A DNA stretch of 64,000 bases, from NCBI RefSeq assembly GCF_014656545.1, contig NZ_BNDS01000006.1, positions 999-64,998 on the forward strand. The letters are read 5' to 3'. This DNA is from Neobacillus kokaensis. GTDB lineage: Bacteria > Bacillota > Bacilli > Bacillales > Cytobacillaceae. Under the pieces are notes generated by a model, which searched no databases, was not told where the DNA came from, and worked only from the letters and a program-made list of their open reading frames with translations. The position numbers and the translations under genes were made by a program. Of this stretch, positions 45,740 to 55,093 are shown in pieces. How positions within the stretch are numbered: the first letter of the stretch is position 1; the number at the start of each line of letters is the position of its first letter.

Positions 45740-46306
45740 ATGTCAGAAGTAAATCGTGCCCAAATCGAAGAGGCGGTACGTTTAATATTAGAAGCACTCG
45801 GCGAAAACCCAAACCGCGAAGGTTTATTAGATACACCAAAACGTGTGGCAAAAATGTATGAAGAAGTGTTTAGCGGGTTAAATGAAGACCCAAAACAACA
45901 TTTTGAAACGATTTTCAGTGAGGATCATGAAGAACTTGTTTTAGTGAAGGATATCCCGTTTTATTCGATGTGTGAACACCATCTCGTCCCGTTTTTTGGA
46001 AAAGCGCATGTCGCCTATATTCCCCAAAATGGCCGCGTTACTGGGTTAAGTAAGCTTGCAAGGGCGGTTGAAGCGATTTCCAAGAGACCGCAGCTTCAGG
46101 AGCGGATAACTGCAACTATTGCTGACAGCATTATGGAGAAATTGGAACCACATGGAGCTATGGTTGTTGTAGAGGCAGAGCATATGTGTATGACTATGAG
46201 AGGTGTAAAAAAGCCAGGTTCCAAAACTGTTACAACAGCAGTGAGGGGTACACTTGCAAATGACGCAACAGCTCGTTCAGAAATTCTTACATTAATTAAA
46301 AATTAA
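45740..46306 (+). CDS. folE: GTP cyclohydrolase I FolE (MtrA)
   Basis: From ATG 45740 after GGAGGAATCGGA the protein has 188 residues (190 in B. subtilis). The zinc and catalytic motifs are present: [20 protein letters not shown], and the second Cys in [13 protein letters not shown]. It makes dihydroneopterin triphosphate for folate. The next gene is mtrB, the same pair as the B. subtilis mtrAB operon. The upstream in-frame extension to 45680 is not supported. Confidence 0.96.
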   Translation: MSEVNRAQIEEAVRLILEALGENPNREGLLDTPKRVAKMYEEVFSGLNEDPKQHFETIFSEDHEELVLVKDIPFYSMCEHHLVPFFGKAHVAYIPQNGRVTGLSKLARAVEAISKRPQLQERITATIADSIMEKLEPHGAMVVVEAEHMCMTMRGVKKPGSKTVTTAVRGTLANDATARSEILTLIKN

Positions 46307-46328
46307 TCAATGTTTTGAGGTGCCGATA

Positions 46329-46565
46329 TTGGAAAAGCGTCAGTTACCAAATAATGAGTATATAGTCATTAAAGCAAATGAAGATGGAGTTAATGTAATT
46401 GGATTAACAAGGGGTTCAGATACAAGATTTCACCATTCTGAAAAGCTTGATAAGGGAGAAGTGCTAATCGCACAATTTACCGAACATACCTCTGCCATTA
46501 AAATTAGGGGAAATGCGAAAATACTTACTCAATTTGGTGAAGTAGAAAGTGAACCTAAGAAATAA
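46329..46565 (+). CDS. mtrB: Tryptophan RNA-binding attenuation protein TRAP (MtrB)
   Basis: The 78-residue protein matches TRAP. It has [20 protein letters not shown], then [20 protein letters not shown], then KIRG, carrying the Lys/Lys/Arg set that contacts GAG/UAG repeats in RNA. TTG 46329 is favoured because the GAGG site lies eight bases upstream. GTG 46320 is directly adjacent to that site. TRAP forms an 11-mer that, with bound tryptophan, attenuates trp transcription. No trp biosynthesis gene is in this window. Confidence 0.94.
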   Translation: MEKRQLPNNEYIVIKANEDGVNVIGLTRGSDTRFHHSEKLDKGEVLIAQFTEHTSAIKIRGNAKILTQFGEVESEPKK

Positions 46566-46785
46566 AAGTTAAAAATGAAATGAAATGAAAACTATCATAT
46601 AACGGTGTAAATATATTTATTTTTTGAATTCCGGCCCATAAGAAAATCTTTTATGATATAATGATGACTGCCTTGTTTAAAGGGAGAGTAAATTTCGTTA
46701 AGATAGATGGGCTTGAATTTTTCTCATAATATTAGGTTAAACCATACATAGAGGACATTACTTCGGGGAAGCAAGGGTGATAAGC

Positions 46786-47598
46786 ATGCAAGATATTCGG
46801 CAAAATTTCATGAACATTAAGGAGAAAGTCGAACAATACGTTTTTGACAAATACTTGCTTAAACATATTGACACTCCGGTTATTGATGAGGATAAGCTTC
46901 TTATCCTAGTTTCAATAATGGATCATCTAGAATTGCCGTTTACGAAACTTGAGAATTTTGCGACGTCAATAATGCTCATTCAAACTGCCCTTGATACCCA
47001 TGAACATATTTCTAGAACATCAGACAATGAAAAAAGCCGACAGTTAACTGTATTAGCTGGAGATTATTACAGCGGTTTATATTATAAGCTGCTGGCAGAT
47101 TCGGAAGACATTTTGATGGTTAAAACACTCTCTACTGGTGTTAGAGAAGTGAACGAACATAAAATTTCAGTATACCACTTAGAAACAGATAGCTTAGAAA
47201 CATTAATTGAGAGTATAAAGGTGCTTGAATGCTCTTTGCTTGAAAGGTTCGTGTCATATTTTCAAGTGGATCTATGGAATGAGCAAACCGCTAATCTATT
47301 GTTATTTAAGCGCCTGCTTCAAGAGAAGAAACGATATTTACAAAAGGAAAGCTCGGTTGTTTTTGACGGGTTCAGGAATTTGACAACATACAGCCATCAA
47401 GGCCATGAAGGAGAACTCTTGAAAGGCCAGCAAGATCAATTGATTAACGTTTGCGACGAGTATCTTGACCGCTCTAAACAAATCATCAAGGACGGAATCA
47501 ACAATATTCCTTTCTTAAATGAGCTGCTTGAGAAAAGGATTGGCTGCTTGTTACAAGAACATCAGCCTTATGTAAAAACTTTTATGGAAGAAGGGTAA
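46786..47598 (+). CDS. hepS: Heptaprenyl diphosphate synthase component I HepS
   Basis: The 270-residue helical protein is weakly conserved but matches HepS (GerCA, about 251 residues) in position and pattern, including DTHEHISRTSDNEKSRQLTV and LAGDYYSGLYYKLLA. With HepT it makes heptaprenyl diphosphate for the menaquinone-7 side chain. ATG 46786 follows AAGGG. It lies three bases before menG. Confidence 0.9.
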   Translation: MQDIRQNFMNIKEKVEQYVFDKYLLKHIDTPVIDEDKLLILVSIMDHLELPFTKLENFATSIMLIQTALDTHEHISRTSDNEKSRQLTVLAGDYYSGLYYKLLADSEDILMVKTLSTGVREVNEHKISVYHLETDSLETLIESIKVLECSLLERFVSYFQVDLWNEQTANLLLFKRLLQEKKRYLQKESSVVFDGFRNLTTYSHQGHEGELLKGQQDQLINVCDEYLDRSKQIIKDGINNIPFLNELLEKRIGCLLQEHQPYVKTFMEEG

Positions 47599-47601
47599 AA
47601 C

Positions 47602-48306
47602 ATGCAGCAATCGAAAGAAGAACGAGTTCATCATGTGTTTGAAAAAATATCAGAAGACTACGATAAAATGAACTCTGTCATCAGTTTTCAACAGCATATC
47701 AAGTGGCGGAAAGATACAATGAATAAGATGAATGTACAGCCAGGATCTAAAGCACTTGACGTTTGCTGCGGGACAGCTGATTGGACGATTGCTTTAGCGG
47801 AAGCTGTTGGATCACACGGTGAAGTAACCGGTCTTGACTTTAGTCAAAATATGTTGAATGTGGGTATTGAAAAAGTCAAGCAGCTTGGAATGAAACAGGT
47901 GAAATTAGTCCACGGCAATGCAATGGAAATCCCATTTCCGGATAATAGCTTCGATTATGTTACCATTGGTTTTGGTTTAAGAAATGTTCCTGATTACTTA
48001 CAGGTATTAAAAGAAATGAAGAGGGTTGTAAAGCCAGGAGGTAAAGTAGTCTGCCTCGAAACTTCCCAACCAACCTTAATAGGCTATAGGCAGCTTTTTT
48101 TCTTTTATTTTCGGTTTATAATGCCTTTATTTGGGAAAGTCTTTGCGAAAAGCTACCAAGAATACTCGTGGCTTCAAGAGTCGGCCCGAGATTTTCCAGG
48201 AATGAAAGAATTGGCGAGGCTTTTTGAACAGGCAGGATTAAAGGATGTAAAATACAAACCCTATAGCGGCGGTGCTGCAGCCGTTCATATCGGGATTAAA
48301 AAATAG
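47602..48306 (+). CDS. menG: Demethylmenaquinone methyltransferase MenG
   Basis: The 234-residue SAM-dependent methyltransferase has motif [20 protein letters not shown] and the UbiE/MenG signatures [19 protein letters not shown] and [20 protein letters not shown] (residues about 115-133 and 193-212). It catalyses the last step of menaquinone synthesis. Directly after hepS, it is normally followed closely by hepT, but here a repeat element intervenes. Confidence 0.96.
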   Translation: MQQSKEERVHHVFEKISEDYDKMNSVISFQQHIKWRKDTMNKMNVQPGSKALDVCCGTADWTIALAEAVGSHGEVTGLDFSQNMLNVGIEKVKQLGMKQVKLVHGNAMEIPFPDNSFDYVTIGFGLRNVPDYLQVLKEMKRVVKPGGKVVCLETSQPTLIGYRQLFFFYFRFIMPLFGKVFAKSYQEYSWLQESARDFPGMKELARLFEQAGLKDVKYKPYSGGAAAVHIGIKK

Positions 48307-48417
48307 GCTGTGTTATATGTGTTGATTGGACTGGAAGGCGCGATACTCCTTAGTGTTTACGAGTTCGAGGAAAGCAAAGCTCTTATGGTGTAAATCAACA
48401 GCATGTTTAACACAACC
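48306..48417. mobile_element. MITE-like element between menG and hepT
   Basis: A 112-bp non-coding block begins GGCTGTGTTA and ends TTTAACACAACC, imperfect terminal inverted repeats shared with the element at 62197-62442. Just inside are GTTGATTGGACTGGAAGGCG on the left and AAATCAACAGC on the right, the dispersed-repeat core. Its left end touches the menG stop codon. No transposase is present. Confidence 0.65.
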
Positions 48418-48465
48418 GAAAATAATGAAGTAACGAAGACAGGATGAAAAGCTGGGTGAATACAA

Positions 48466-49428
48466 ATGAAATTAAAAATGATGTATTCATTTTTGAATTC
48501 GGATATTAATATTATTGAAAAAGCATTAGAAGAGACCATTGAAGCTGAGTCTCTTCTTTTAAAACAAGCTTCAATGCACACACTAAAAGCTGGAGGAAAA
48601 AGAATTCGTCCTGTTTTTGTTTTGCTCGCTGGTAAATTTGGCCATTATGATATTAATGTGATGAAAAATGTGGCTGTAGCTCTTGAACTAATCCATATGG
48701 GTTCACTGGTCCATGATGATGTCATTGATGATGCAGATCTTCGCAGGGGTGAACCGACTGTGAAAGCAAAATGGGATAGTCAAACAGCGATGTATACGGG
48801 GGATTTTGTATTTGCTCTTGCCCTTAACTTGATGGCCAATATCAAAAAGCCTGCCGCTCATAAGATTCTAGCCAATACAATGGTAGAAGTGACAGTAGGA
48901 GAGATCCAGCAAATTAAAGATAAATATCGTTTTAATCAAAACATAAGAGACTATCTTCGAAGGATTAAGCGAAAAACTGCATTGCTAATTGCGGCGAGCT
49001 GTCAATTGGGAGCCATTGCTGCAGGAGTGGATGAGTTCGTTCACAAGAAACTTTACTTATTCGGATATTATGTTGGTATGTCTTTTCAAATTACTGATGA
49101 TATTTTGGACTTTACCTCCACTGAAAAAGAACTGGGTAAACCAGCTGGAAGTGATCTTCTTCAAGGAAATATTACCGCTCCTGTTCTTTTTGCAATGGAA
49201 AATAAGGAAATTCGCAAAGAGATCGAAAAGGTTCATGAACTAATGGCTCCTTCGGAAATAGTCCATATTATTTCTTTAATCAAACAATCAGGTGCAATTG
49301 ATAAATCTGTCGCACTAAGTGATCAGTATTTGGATAAGGCATTAACAATCTTAGAAGAATTGCCTGATAATAAAGCAAAAAAAGCACTACGTGACATTGC
49401 AAGGTTTATTGGAAGACGTAAATTTTAA
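48466..49428 (+). CDS. hepT: Heptaprenyl diphosphate synthase component II HepT
   Basis: The 320-residue trans-prenyltransferase has both Asp-rich motifs, [13 protein letters not shown] and [20 protein letters not shown], plus [18 protein letters not shown] near the N-terminus. It is the catalytic subunit that elongates the C35 chain with HepS. ATG 48466 ([10 protein letters not shown]) fits the family start and has a GCTGGGTG ribosome site. It is separated from menG by a 159-base gap that contains a repeat. Confidence 0.95.
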   Translation: MKLKMMYSFLNSDINIIEKALEETIEAESLLLKQASMHTLKAGGKRIRPVFVLLAGKFGHYDINVMKNVAVALELIHMGSLVHDDVIDDADLRRGEPTVKAKWDSQTAMYTGDFVFALALNLMANIKKPAAHKILANTMVEVTVGEIQQIKDKYRFNQNIRDYLRRIKRKTALLIAASCQLGAIAAGVDEFVHKKLYLFGYYVGMSFQITDDILDFTSTEKELGKPAGSDLLQGNITAPVLFAMENKEIRKEIEKVHELMAPSEIVHIISLIKQSGAIDKSVALSDQYLDKALTILEELPDNKAKKALRDIARFIGRRKF

Positions 49429-49523
49429 GTCTTATTGAAAAAAAATCGAAACAATGTTACTATTTTTTGTGGATTGTTGTTAAAACAACCATATACATAT
49501 TTGATAATATAGGAGTGGGATTG

Positions 49524-49970
49524 ATGGAAAAAACATTTTTAATGGTAAAGCCAGATGGGGTTCAGCGTAGTTTGATTGGTGATATCGTGGCACGTTTCGA
49601 GAAAAAAGGCTTCCAGTTAGTTGGTGCCAAATTAATGAGCATTCCAACTGAACTTGCAGAGGAACATTATGGTGAGCATAAAGAACGCCCTTTCTTCGGT
49701 GAATTAGTTGATTTTATTACATCCGGACCAGTATTCGCAATGGTTTGGCAAGGTGAAAATGTAATTGCTACAGCACGCCAAATGATGGGCTCAACAAATC
49801 CAAAGGATGCTGCACCTGGTACAATCCGCGGCGATTTCGGTATAACTGTTGGCAAAAACATTATCCACGGATCTGATTCACCAGCAAGTGCAGAACGTGA
49901 AATCGGTTTATTCTTTAAAGAAGCAGAATTAGTTGATTACTCTAAGCTAGCGAACGAATGGATTTATTAA
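49524..49970 (+). CDS. ndk: Nucleoside diphosphate kinase
   Basis: From ATG 49524 behind AGGAGTGGG the enzyme has 148 residues. It begins [20 protein letters not shown] and has the active-site histidine in [16 protein letters not shown]. It balances nucleoside triphosphate pools. It lies after hepT as in B. subtilis, where cheR comes next; here a terminator and aroC follow instead. Confidence 0.97.
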   Translation: MEKTFLMVKPDGVQRSLIGDIVARFEKKGFQLVGAKLMSIPTELAEEHYGEHKERPFFGELVDFITSGPVFAMVWQGENVIATARQMMGSTNPKDAAPGTIRGDFGITVGKNIIHGSDSPASAEREIGLFFKEAELVDYSKLANEWIY

Positions 49971-49978
49971 TAAATAAT

Positions 49979-50013
49979 GAAACACCTGTATGTTTGTATA
50001 CAGGTGTTTTTTT
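49979..50013 (+). terminator. Terminator of ndk
   Basis: AACACCTGTAT and ATACAGGTGTT form an 11-base-pair stem, followed by a T run. Confidence 0.9.
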
Positions 50014-50065
50014 GTAAGCGGATTAAAAAAAACTCCATATTTTCTGAATTATTCTACTAGAGTAA

Positions 50066-50094
50066 TTGCTTCTTATATGATATATTGATACATA
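50066..50094 (+). promoter_or_regulatory. Possible promoter of the aro supraoperon
   Basis: TTGCTT (50066-50071) and TACATA (50089-50094) are spaced by 17 bases, about 30 bases before the aroC start. Confidence 0.4.
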
Positions 50095-50124
50095 ATTCTT
50101 TAATGAGTTGAAGGGGGAAAGAGA

Positions 50125-51303
50125 ATGGGAATGAGATATTTAACAGCAGGTGAATCCCACGGACCACAATTAACAACGATCCTAGAAGGTCTTCCTTCTG
50201 GAATGCCATTACTAGCAGAGGATATTAATGAAGAACTGTCAAGACGGCAAAAAGGTTATGGACGAGGCAGAAGGATGCAAATAGAGAAAGATACTGTCGA
50301 AATTAAGTCTGGGGTAAGACATGGGAAAACCCTCGGTTCGCCTATAACATTAGTTGTTGAGAACAACGATTGGAAGCACTGGACAAAAATTATGGGTTCT
50401 GAACCTCTTGAAGAGGGACAAGAGGATGAAATAAAACGCAAAGTAACTCGTGCCCGCCCAGGACACGCCGATTTAAATGGCGCCCTTAAATACGGACACA
50501 GGGATATGAGAAATGTACTTGAGCGCTCTTCAGCACGTGAAACAACCGTTAGAGTGGCGGCGGGTGCAGTCGCAAAAAAGCTTCTTTCTCTGGTAGGTAT
50601 AGAAATTGTTGGTCATGTTGTAGAGATTGCTGGCATAAAGGCACAAGTGGATCACTCATTGACAATGAAAGAGTTAAAAGAAAGAACTGAAAATTCGCCT
50701 GTCAGGGTTGCTGATCCAAGTGTTGAGCAAGAAATGATGAATGCAATTGATGAAGCGAAGAAAAATGGTGATTCCATCGGCGGTGTGGTTGAAGTAATTG
50801 CATCTGGTTTACCTGCCGGTGTAGGCAGCTACGTCCATTATGATCGAAAACTAGATGCCAAATTAGCAGCGGCAATTGTCAGTATAAATGCCTTTAAAGG
50901 TGTGGAAATTGGTATTGGCTTTGAGGCAGCAAGGAAGCCGGGGAGCGAAGTTCATGATGAGATCGCTTGGGATCCTAAAGAGGGTTATTATCGTAAAACA
51001 AACCGCCTTGGAGGTTTTGAAGGTGGAATGACAACAGGGATGCCAGTCGTTGTTCGCGGTGTAATGAAGCCAATCCCAACCCTCTATAAACCACTTATGA
51101 GTGTCGATATTGAAACAAAGGAACCGTTTGCTGCAAGTGTTGAGCGATCTGACAGCTGTGCAGTGCCGGCGGCTGCCGTTGTAGCAGAACATGCCGTTGC
51201 CTGGGAGCTTGCGTGTGCCCTTGTTGATCAATTTTATAGTGATAGGTTTGATACATTTGCGGAAGAAATTAACAAACAGCGAGATTATGTGAGGGAATTT
51301 TAA
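50125..51303 (+). CDS. aroC: Chorismate synthase
   Basis: The 392-residue enzyme begins [20 protein letters not shown], carrying the chorismate synthase GESHG signature. It also has [20 protein letters not shown], split as [17 protein letters not shown], and [16 protein letters not shown]. It converts EPSP to chorismate using reduced FMN. In B. subtilis it is called aroF. The start at 50125 has AAGGGGG seven bases upstream; ATG 50131 would match the family N-terminus equally. It overlaps aroB by one base. Confidence 0.97.
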   Translation: MGMRYLTAGESHGPQLTTILEGLPSGMPLLAEDINEELSRRQKGYGRGRRMQIEKDTVEIKSGVRHGKTLGSPITLVVENNDWKHWTKIMGSEPLEEGQEDEIKRKVTRARPGHADLNGALKYGHRDMRNVLERSSARETTVRVAAGAVAKKLLSLVGIEIVGHVVEIAGIKAQVDHSLTMKELKERTENSPVRVADPSVEQEMMNAIDEAKKNGDSIGGVVEVIASGLPAGVGSYVHYDRKLDAKLAAAIVSINAFKGVEIGIGFEAARKPGSEVHDEIAWDPKEGYYRKTNRLGGFEGGMTTGMPVVVRGVMKPIPTLYKPLMSVDIETKEPFAASVERSDSCAVPAAAVVAEHAVAWELACALVDQFYSDRFDTFAEEINKQRDYVREF

Positions 51304-52373
51304 TGGAGACAATCCATATTCAAACGGTGTCTAAAAAGTACAATGTTTTTGTTGGGGAAGGTATAAGTCAAGACATTGCCGCTTTTTTAGCTTCTAATTT
51401 TCGTAAGCTGACACGAGTTTTAATCATAACGGATGAAACAGTTGCTGAACTTCACCTTAAACACCTGCTTCCACAGTTGAGTGAGTGGAACCCAGTTGTC
51501 TATACAGCACCAAGCGGGGAAAAGGCAAAAACCTTTGAAGTATATTATCAGGCATTGTCTGAAGCGCTTGAAAATCACCTTGACCGAAAATCACTCATAT
51601 TAGCTTTAGGCGGAGGGGCAGTCGGGGATTTGGCTGGTTTTGTAGCCGCTTCTTTCATGAGAGGAATTCCCTTTATCCAAATCCCCACGACCATTTTAGC
51701 GCATGATAGTGCCGTCGGTGGGAAAGTAGCAATAAATCATCCGCTTGGAAAAAATATGATAGGTGCTTTTTATCAGCCGGAAGCTGTTTTTTATGACTTG
51801 GATTTCCTTAAATCACTTCCGGCAAAAGAAATCCGTTCTGGTTTTGCTGAAGTCATTAAGCACGCATTAATCCATGATTCGACTTTTTACAATTGGCTTA
51901 TTTCAAATATTAATGATTTAAACGATCTTACAATGAATCAGCTCTCTTATTCATTGGTGAAGGGGATTCAAGTTAAGAATCATTTTGTCAGCCAAGATGA
52001 AAAAGAAATGGGCATTCGTGCGTATTTAAATTTTGGGCACACGCTTGGACATGCGATTGAAGCCGAGATGGGATATGGTAATTATACTCATGGCGAGGCT
52101 GTAATGATTGGGATGATTTTTGCTTTGAAGCTAAGCGAAGAGCTATCAGGACTTTCGTTCAATCTTGAGAAGTTTACTACCTGGGTCGAGAAACTAGGGT
52201 ATCAAACCAAAATTCCACATCATTTGTCATATGATAAGCTCTTAAGCAAAATGAAACAGGACAAAAAGTCTGTTGGTGAATCTGTTCGCTTTGTATTACT
52301 TGAGGAAGTGGGACGGCCAATTTTAAGAGAGATTGACGATTCGCTAATTTTAGACAGTCTTCAAAAATTTTAA
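51303..52373 (+). CDS. aroB: 3-dehydroquinate synthase
   Basis: The 356-residue NAD-dependent enzyme has LALGGGAVGDLAGFVAASFM, TTILAHDSAVGGKVAINHPL and the zinc-binding histidines in FGHTLGHAIEAEMGYGNYTH. It catalyses the second step of the shikimate pathway. The start codon overlaps the aroC stop (TAATG), giving coupling. Confidence 0.97.
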   Translation: METIHIQTVSKKYNVFVGEGISQDIAAFLASNFRKLTRVLIITDETVAELHLKHLLPQLSEWNPVVYTAPSGEKAKTFEVYYQALSEALENHLDRKSLILALGGGAVGDLAGFVAASFMRGIPFIQIPTTILAHDSAVGGKVAINHPLGKNMIGAFYQPEAVFYDLDFLKSLPAKEIRSGFAEVIKHALIHDSTFYNWLISNINDLNDLTMNQLSYSLVKGIQVKNHFVSQDEKEMGIRAYLNFGHTLGHAIEAEMGYGNYTHGEAVMIGMIFALKLSEELSGLSFNLEKFTTWVEKLGYQTKIPHHLSYDKLLSKMKQDKKSVGESVRFVLLEEVGRPILREIDDSLILDSLQKF

Positions 52374-52394
52374 ACTGCAAGGGGGGAGTTTGGC

Positions 52395-52766
52395 ATGATC
52401 AGAGGAATAAGAGGGGCGACTACTGTTAGCAATAATTCAGCAGAAGAAATTCTTACTGCTACGGAAGAATTAGTTTCAAAAATAATTGAGCTAAATAAGA
52501 TTGATCCTGATACAGTTGCCTCTGTTTTTATTTCAACAACCGAGGATATCACAGCTGTTTTTCCTGCAAAGGTATTACGCAATTTTACCGGCTGGACATA
52601 TGTACCAGTAATGTGTATGCAAGAAATCCCAGTTCCAAATTCGTTAACTAAGTGCATTCGGGTAATGCTCCATGTCGATACTGACATTGCTCAAACAGAA
52701 ATTAATCATGTGTATTTAAATGGTGCAAAAGTCTTACGTCCGGATCTAGACGAAAGTCTTATTTAA
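52395..52766 (+). CDS. aroH: Chorismate mutase AroH
   Basis: The 123-residue protein is the AroH-class (trimeric) mutase. The N-terminal MIRGIRGATTV holds the active-site Arg, ISTTEDITAVFPAKVLR is in the middle, and the Arg in KCIRVMLHVDT follows. It converts chorismate to prephenate. In B. subtilis the trp operon follows; here the stop is only 39 bases from the hisC ATG. Confidence 0.95.
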   Translation: MIRGIRGATTVSNNSAEEILTATEELVSKIIELNKIDPDTVASVFISTTEDITAVFPAKVLRNFTGWTYVPVMCMQEIPVPNSLTKCIRVMLHVDTDIAQTEINHVYLNGAKVLRPDLDESLI

Positions 52767-52805
52767 TCGAGGCTAAAATTAATGTGATGAATGGAGTGGA
52801 GAAAT

Positions 52806-53897
52806 ATGAGATTTAAGGAACAATTATTATCATTGACCCCTTATCAGCCAGGAAAATCAATTGAGTCAGTAAAACGGGAATACAATCTAGAGCAAATCGT
52901 AAAGCTGGCATCAAACGAAAATCCTTTTGGCTGCTCAGAAAAGGCTATAGCTGCACTTCAAGAGAACCAAGTAAGTTTAGCCATTTATCCAGATGGCTAT
53001 GCAACCTTGTTAAGGGAGAAGCTTGCAGCCTTTCTCAATGTTTGTGAGAATGAGCTGATTTTTGGAAATGGCTCAGATAATCTTATTCAAATGATTTCAA
53101 GAGCCTTGTTACATCCAAATGCCAGCACAATTATGGCGGACCATACCTTCTCACAATATAAACACAATGCTGTTATTGAAGGAGCTATTATTAAAGAGGT
53201 ACCAACTATTAATGGCGAGCATGACCTTGATGGAATGCTTGCAGCGATTGATGAAAAGACAAATGTGATCTGGGTTTGCAGTCCAAACAATCCAACAGGT
53301 ACATATGTATCAGAACAAAAATTAATTAATTTCTTGGATCAGGTTCCGGAACATATACTTGTCGTTCTAGATGAAGCTTATTATGAATACGTTGTGGCCG
53401 AAGATTATTATGAATCCATCAGCTTGACCCGAAAATACAAAAATTTAATCGTTTTAAGGACATTTTCTAAAATTTACGGATTGGCTGCACTAAGGGTTGG
53501 ATACGGAATTGCATCCCCTGAAATTATCAAGGCGCTTGAACCTGCTCGTGAGCCATTTAACAATAATTCTTTTGGTCAGTTAGCGGCTGCTGCAGCCATT
53601 GCCGACCAAAAATTTGTAGAAATATGTAAAGATAAAAATCGACAAGGTTTGGCACAATTCTATGATTTTTGTGCGGAACATGGATTACAGTATTTTCCAT
53701 CTCAAACCAATTTTATTTTAATTGATTTTAAGATGGATGCTAACCAAGTGTTTCAATATTTACTAGAAAGAGGATTCATTGTACGATCTGGAAAACCGCT
53801 CGGATTCCCAACCTCTGTGAGGATTACAGTTGGTTCCTTTGAGCAAAACGAAGGTTTAATAAAGGTGCTGGGAGAATTTTTGAAAGAAAACAAGTAA
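52806..53897 (+). CDS. hisC: Histidinol-phosphate/aromatic aminotransferase HisC
   Basis: The 363-residue PLP aminotransferase has ASNENPFGCSEKA, VCSPNNPTGTYVS, and the Schiff-base lysine in RTFSKIYGLAALRVGYGI. In this operon context it serves both histidine synthesis and transamination of prephenate-derived aromatic keto acids. ATG 52806 follows GGAGTGGAG; an in-frame ATG at 52791 is less well placed. Confidence 0.95.
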   Translation: MRFKEQLLSLTPYQPGKSIESVKREYNLEQIVKLASNENPFGCSEKAIAALQENQVSLAIYPDGYATLLREKLAAFLNVCENELIFGNGSDNLIQMISRALLHPNASTIMADHTFSQYKHNAVIEGAIIKEVPTINGEHDLDGMLAAIDEKTNVIWVCSPNNPTGTYVSEQKLINFLDQVPEHILVVLDEAYYEYVVAEDYYESISLTRKYKNLIVLRTFSKIYGLAALRVGYGIASPEIIKALEPAREPFNNNSFGQLAAAAAIADQKFVEICKDKNRQGLAQFYDFCAEHGLQYFPSQTNFILIDFKMDANQVFQYLLERGFIVRSGKPLGFPTSVRITVGSFEQNEGLIKVLGEFLKENK

Positions 53898-53963
53898 AGA
53901 TAAGCGGCTTTCTTGCTTTGAAAAGCGGATTAAATCCACTTTTCTATTTAGGGGGAATTAACT

Positions 53964-55070
53964 TTGAACGGCCGGGTTTTTGTTATTGGTTTAGGACTTA
54001 TAGGTGGTTCCTTAGCTCTTTGTATTAAAAAGCAGCATAAAGAGGTAACCATCAAAGGGTTTGATATAAATAGGGAACAGGCAAGGCTTGCCAAAATGCT
54101 GGGAGTAATTGATGAAGCCGCGGAAAATATTCCGGAAGGGGCAAAAGATGCTGATTTAATCATTATTTCTGCACCCGTCAATGATACGAAATCAATCATC
54201 CAGGCACTTTCAAATTTACCATTAAAGCCAGAGGTCATTGTAACTGATACTGGCAGTACGAAAGTAACAATTGTCAATACAGCAAGCATTTTAAGGAAAC
54301 AAGGAATTACTTTTATTGGCGGGCATCCAATGGCGGGTTCACATAAAAGTGGTGTTTCCGCAGCGAAAGAAATACTATTCGAAAATGCCTTTTACCTTTT
54401 AACACCTGATGATAATGTCGAAGCAGTTAAAGTTGAGAGGTTAAAAGAATGGCTTAAAGGCACAAATGCGAAATTTTTAACCATTGCCCCTAGTAACCAT
54501 GATTATTTAACGGGGATTGTCAGCCATTTTCCACATATCATTGCTGCTTCTATTGTACGTCAGACAGAAAAATTATCGGAATCAGAGCATTTGATACCTC
54601 GTCTAGCTGCAGGCGGATTTAGAGATATTACCCGTATTGCTTCAAGCAGTCCAAAAATGTGGAAAGATATTTTACTCCATAATCGAGAGGTTTTAATAGA
54701 GCTTCTTTCACAATGGCAGGATGAAATGAACGGGGTAAAGGATCTGCTGGAAACGGGAAATGGTGAGGAAATTTTGGATTATTTTTCTCAGGCAAAGCGA
54801 TTTCGCGATGGCTTGCCACAGAAGGAAAAAGGGGCAATTCCTTCTTTTTATGATTTATATGTTGATGTCCCCGATTACCCTGGGGTTGTTTCAGAGGTAA
54901 CTGGATATTTGGCGCAGGAAAAAATCAGTATTACAAATATCCGTATCCTTGAAACGCGGGAAGATATCATTGGTGTCCTTGTAATTAGTTTCCAAACAGA
55001 AGAGGACCGCGAACGGGCTGAAAAATGTATCTTATCCTATACTAGCTTTAGTACGTCCTACGGGTCCTAA
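53964..55070 (+). CDS. tyrA: Prephenate dehydrogenase TyrA
   Basis: The 368-residue enzyme has an N-terminal dinucleotide motif (VIGLGLIGGSLALCIKK), GGHPMAGSHKSGVSAA, and a C-terminal ACT domain (DLYVDVPDYPGVVSEVTGYL), the usual site of tyrosine feedback. It makes 4-hydroxyphenylpyruvate. It starts at TTG 53964 behind TAGGGGGA. It sits 66 bases after hisC. Confidence 0.95.
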   Translation: MNGRVFVIGLGLIGGSLALCIKKQHKEVTIKGFDINREQARLAKMLGVIDEAAENIPEGAKDADLIIISAPVNDTKSIIQALSNLPLKPEVIVTDTGSTKVTIVNTASILRKQGITFIGGHPMAGSHKSGVSAAKEILFENAFYLLTPDDNVEAVKVERLKEWLKGTNAKFLTIAPSNHDYLTGIVSHFPHIIAASIVRQTEKLSESEHLIPRLAAGGFRDITRIASSSPKMWKDILLHNREVLIELLSQWQDEMNGVKDLLETGNGEEILDYFSQAKRFRDGLPQKEKGAIPSFYDLYVDVPDYPGVVSEVTGYLAQEKISITNIRILETREDIIGVLVISFQTEEDRERAEKCILSYTSFSTSYGS

Positions 55071-55093
55071 AATGATTGTAAAAAGGTGATAAA

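Noticed and set aside
50863..51312. 149-residue minus-strand ORF within aroC
   Set aside because: It lies opposite a highly conserved enzyme, and its Cys/His/Lys-rich composition is typical of antisense frames.
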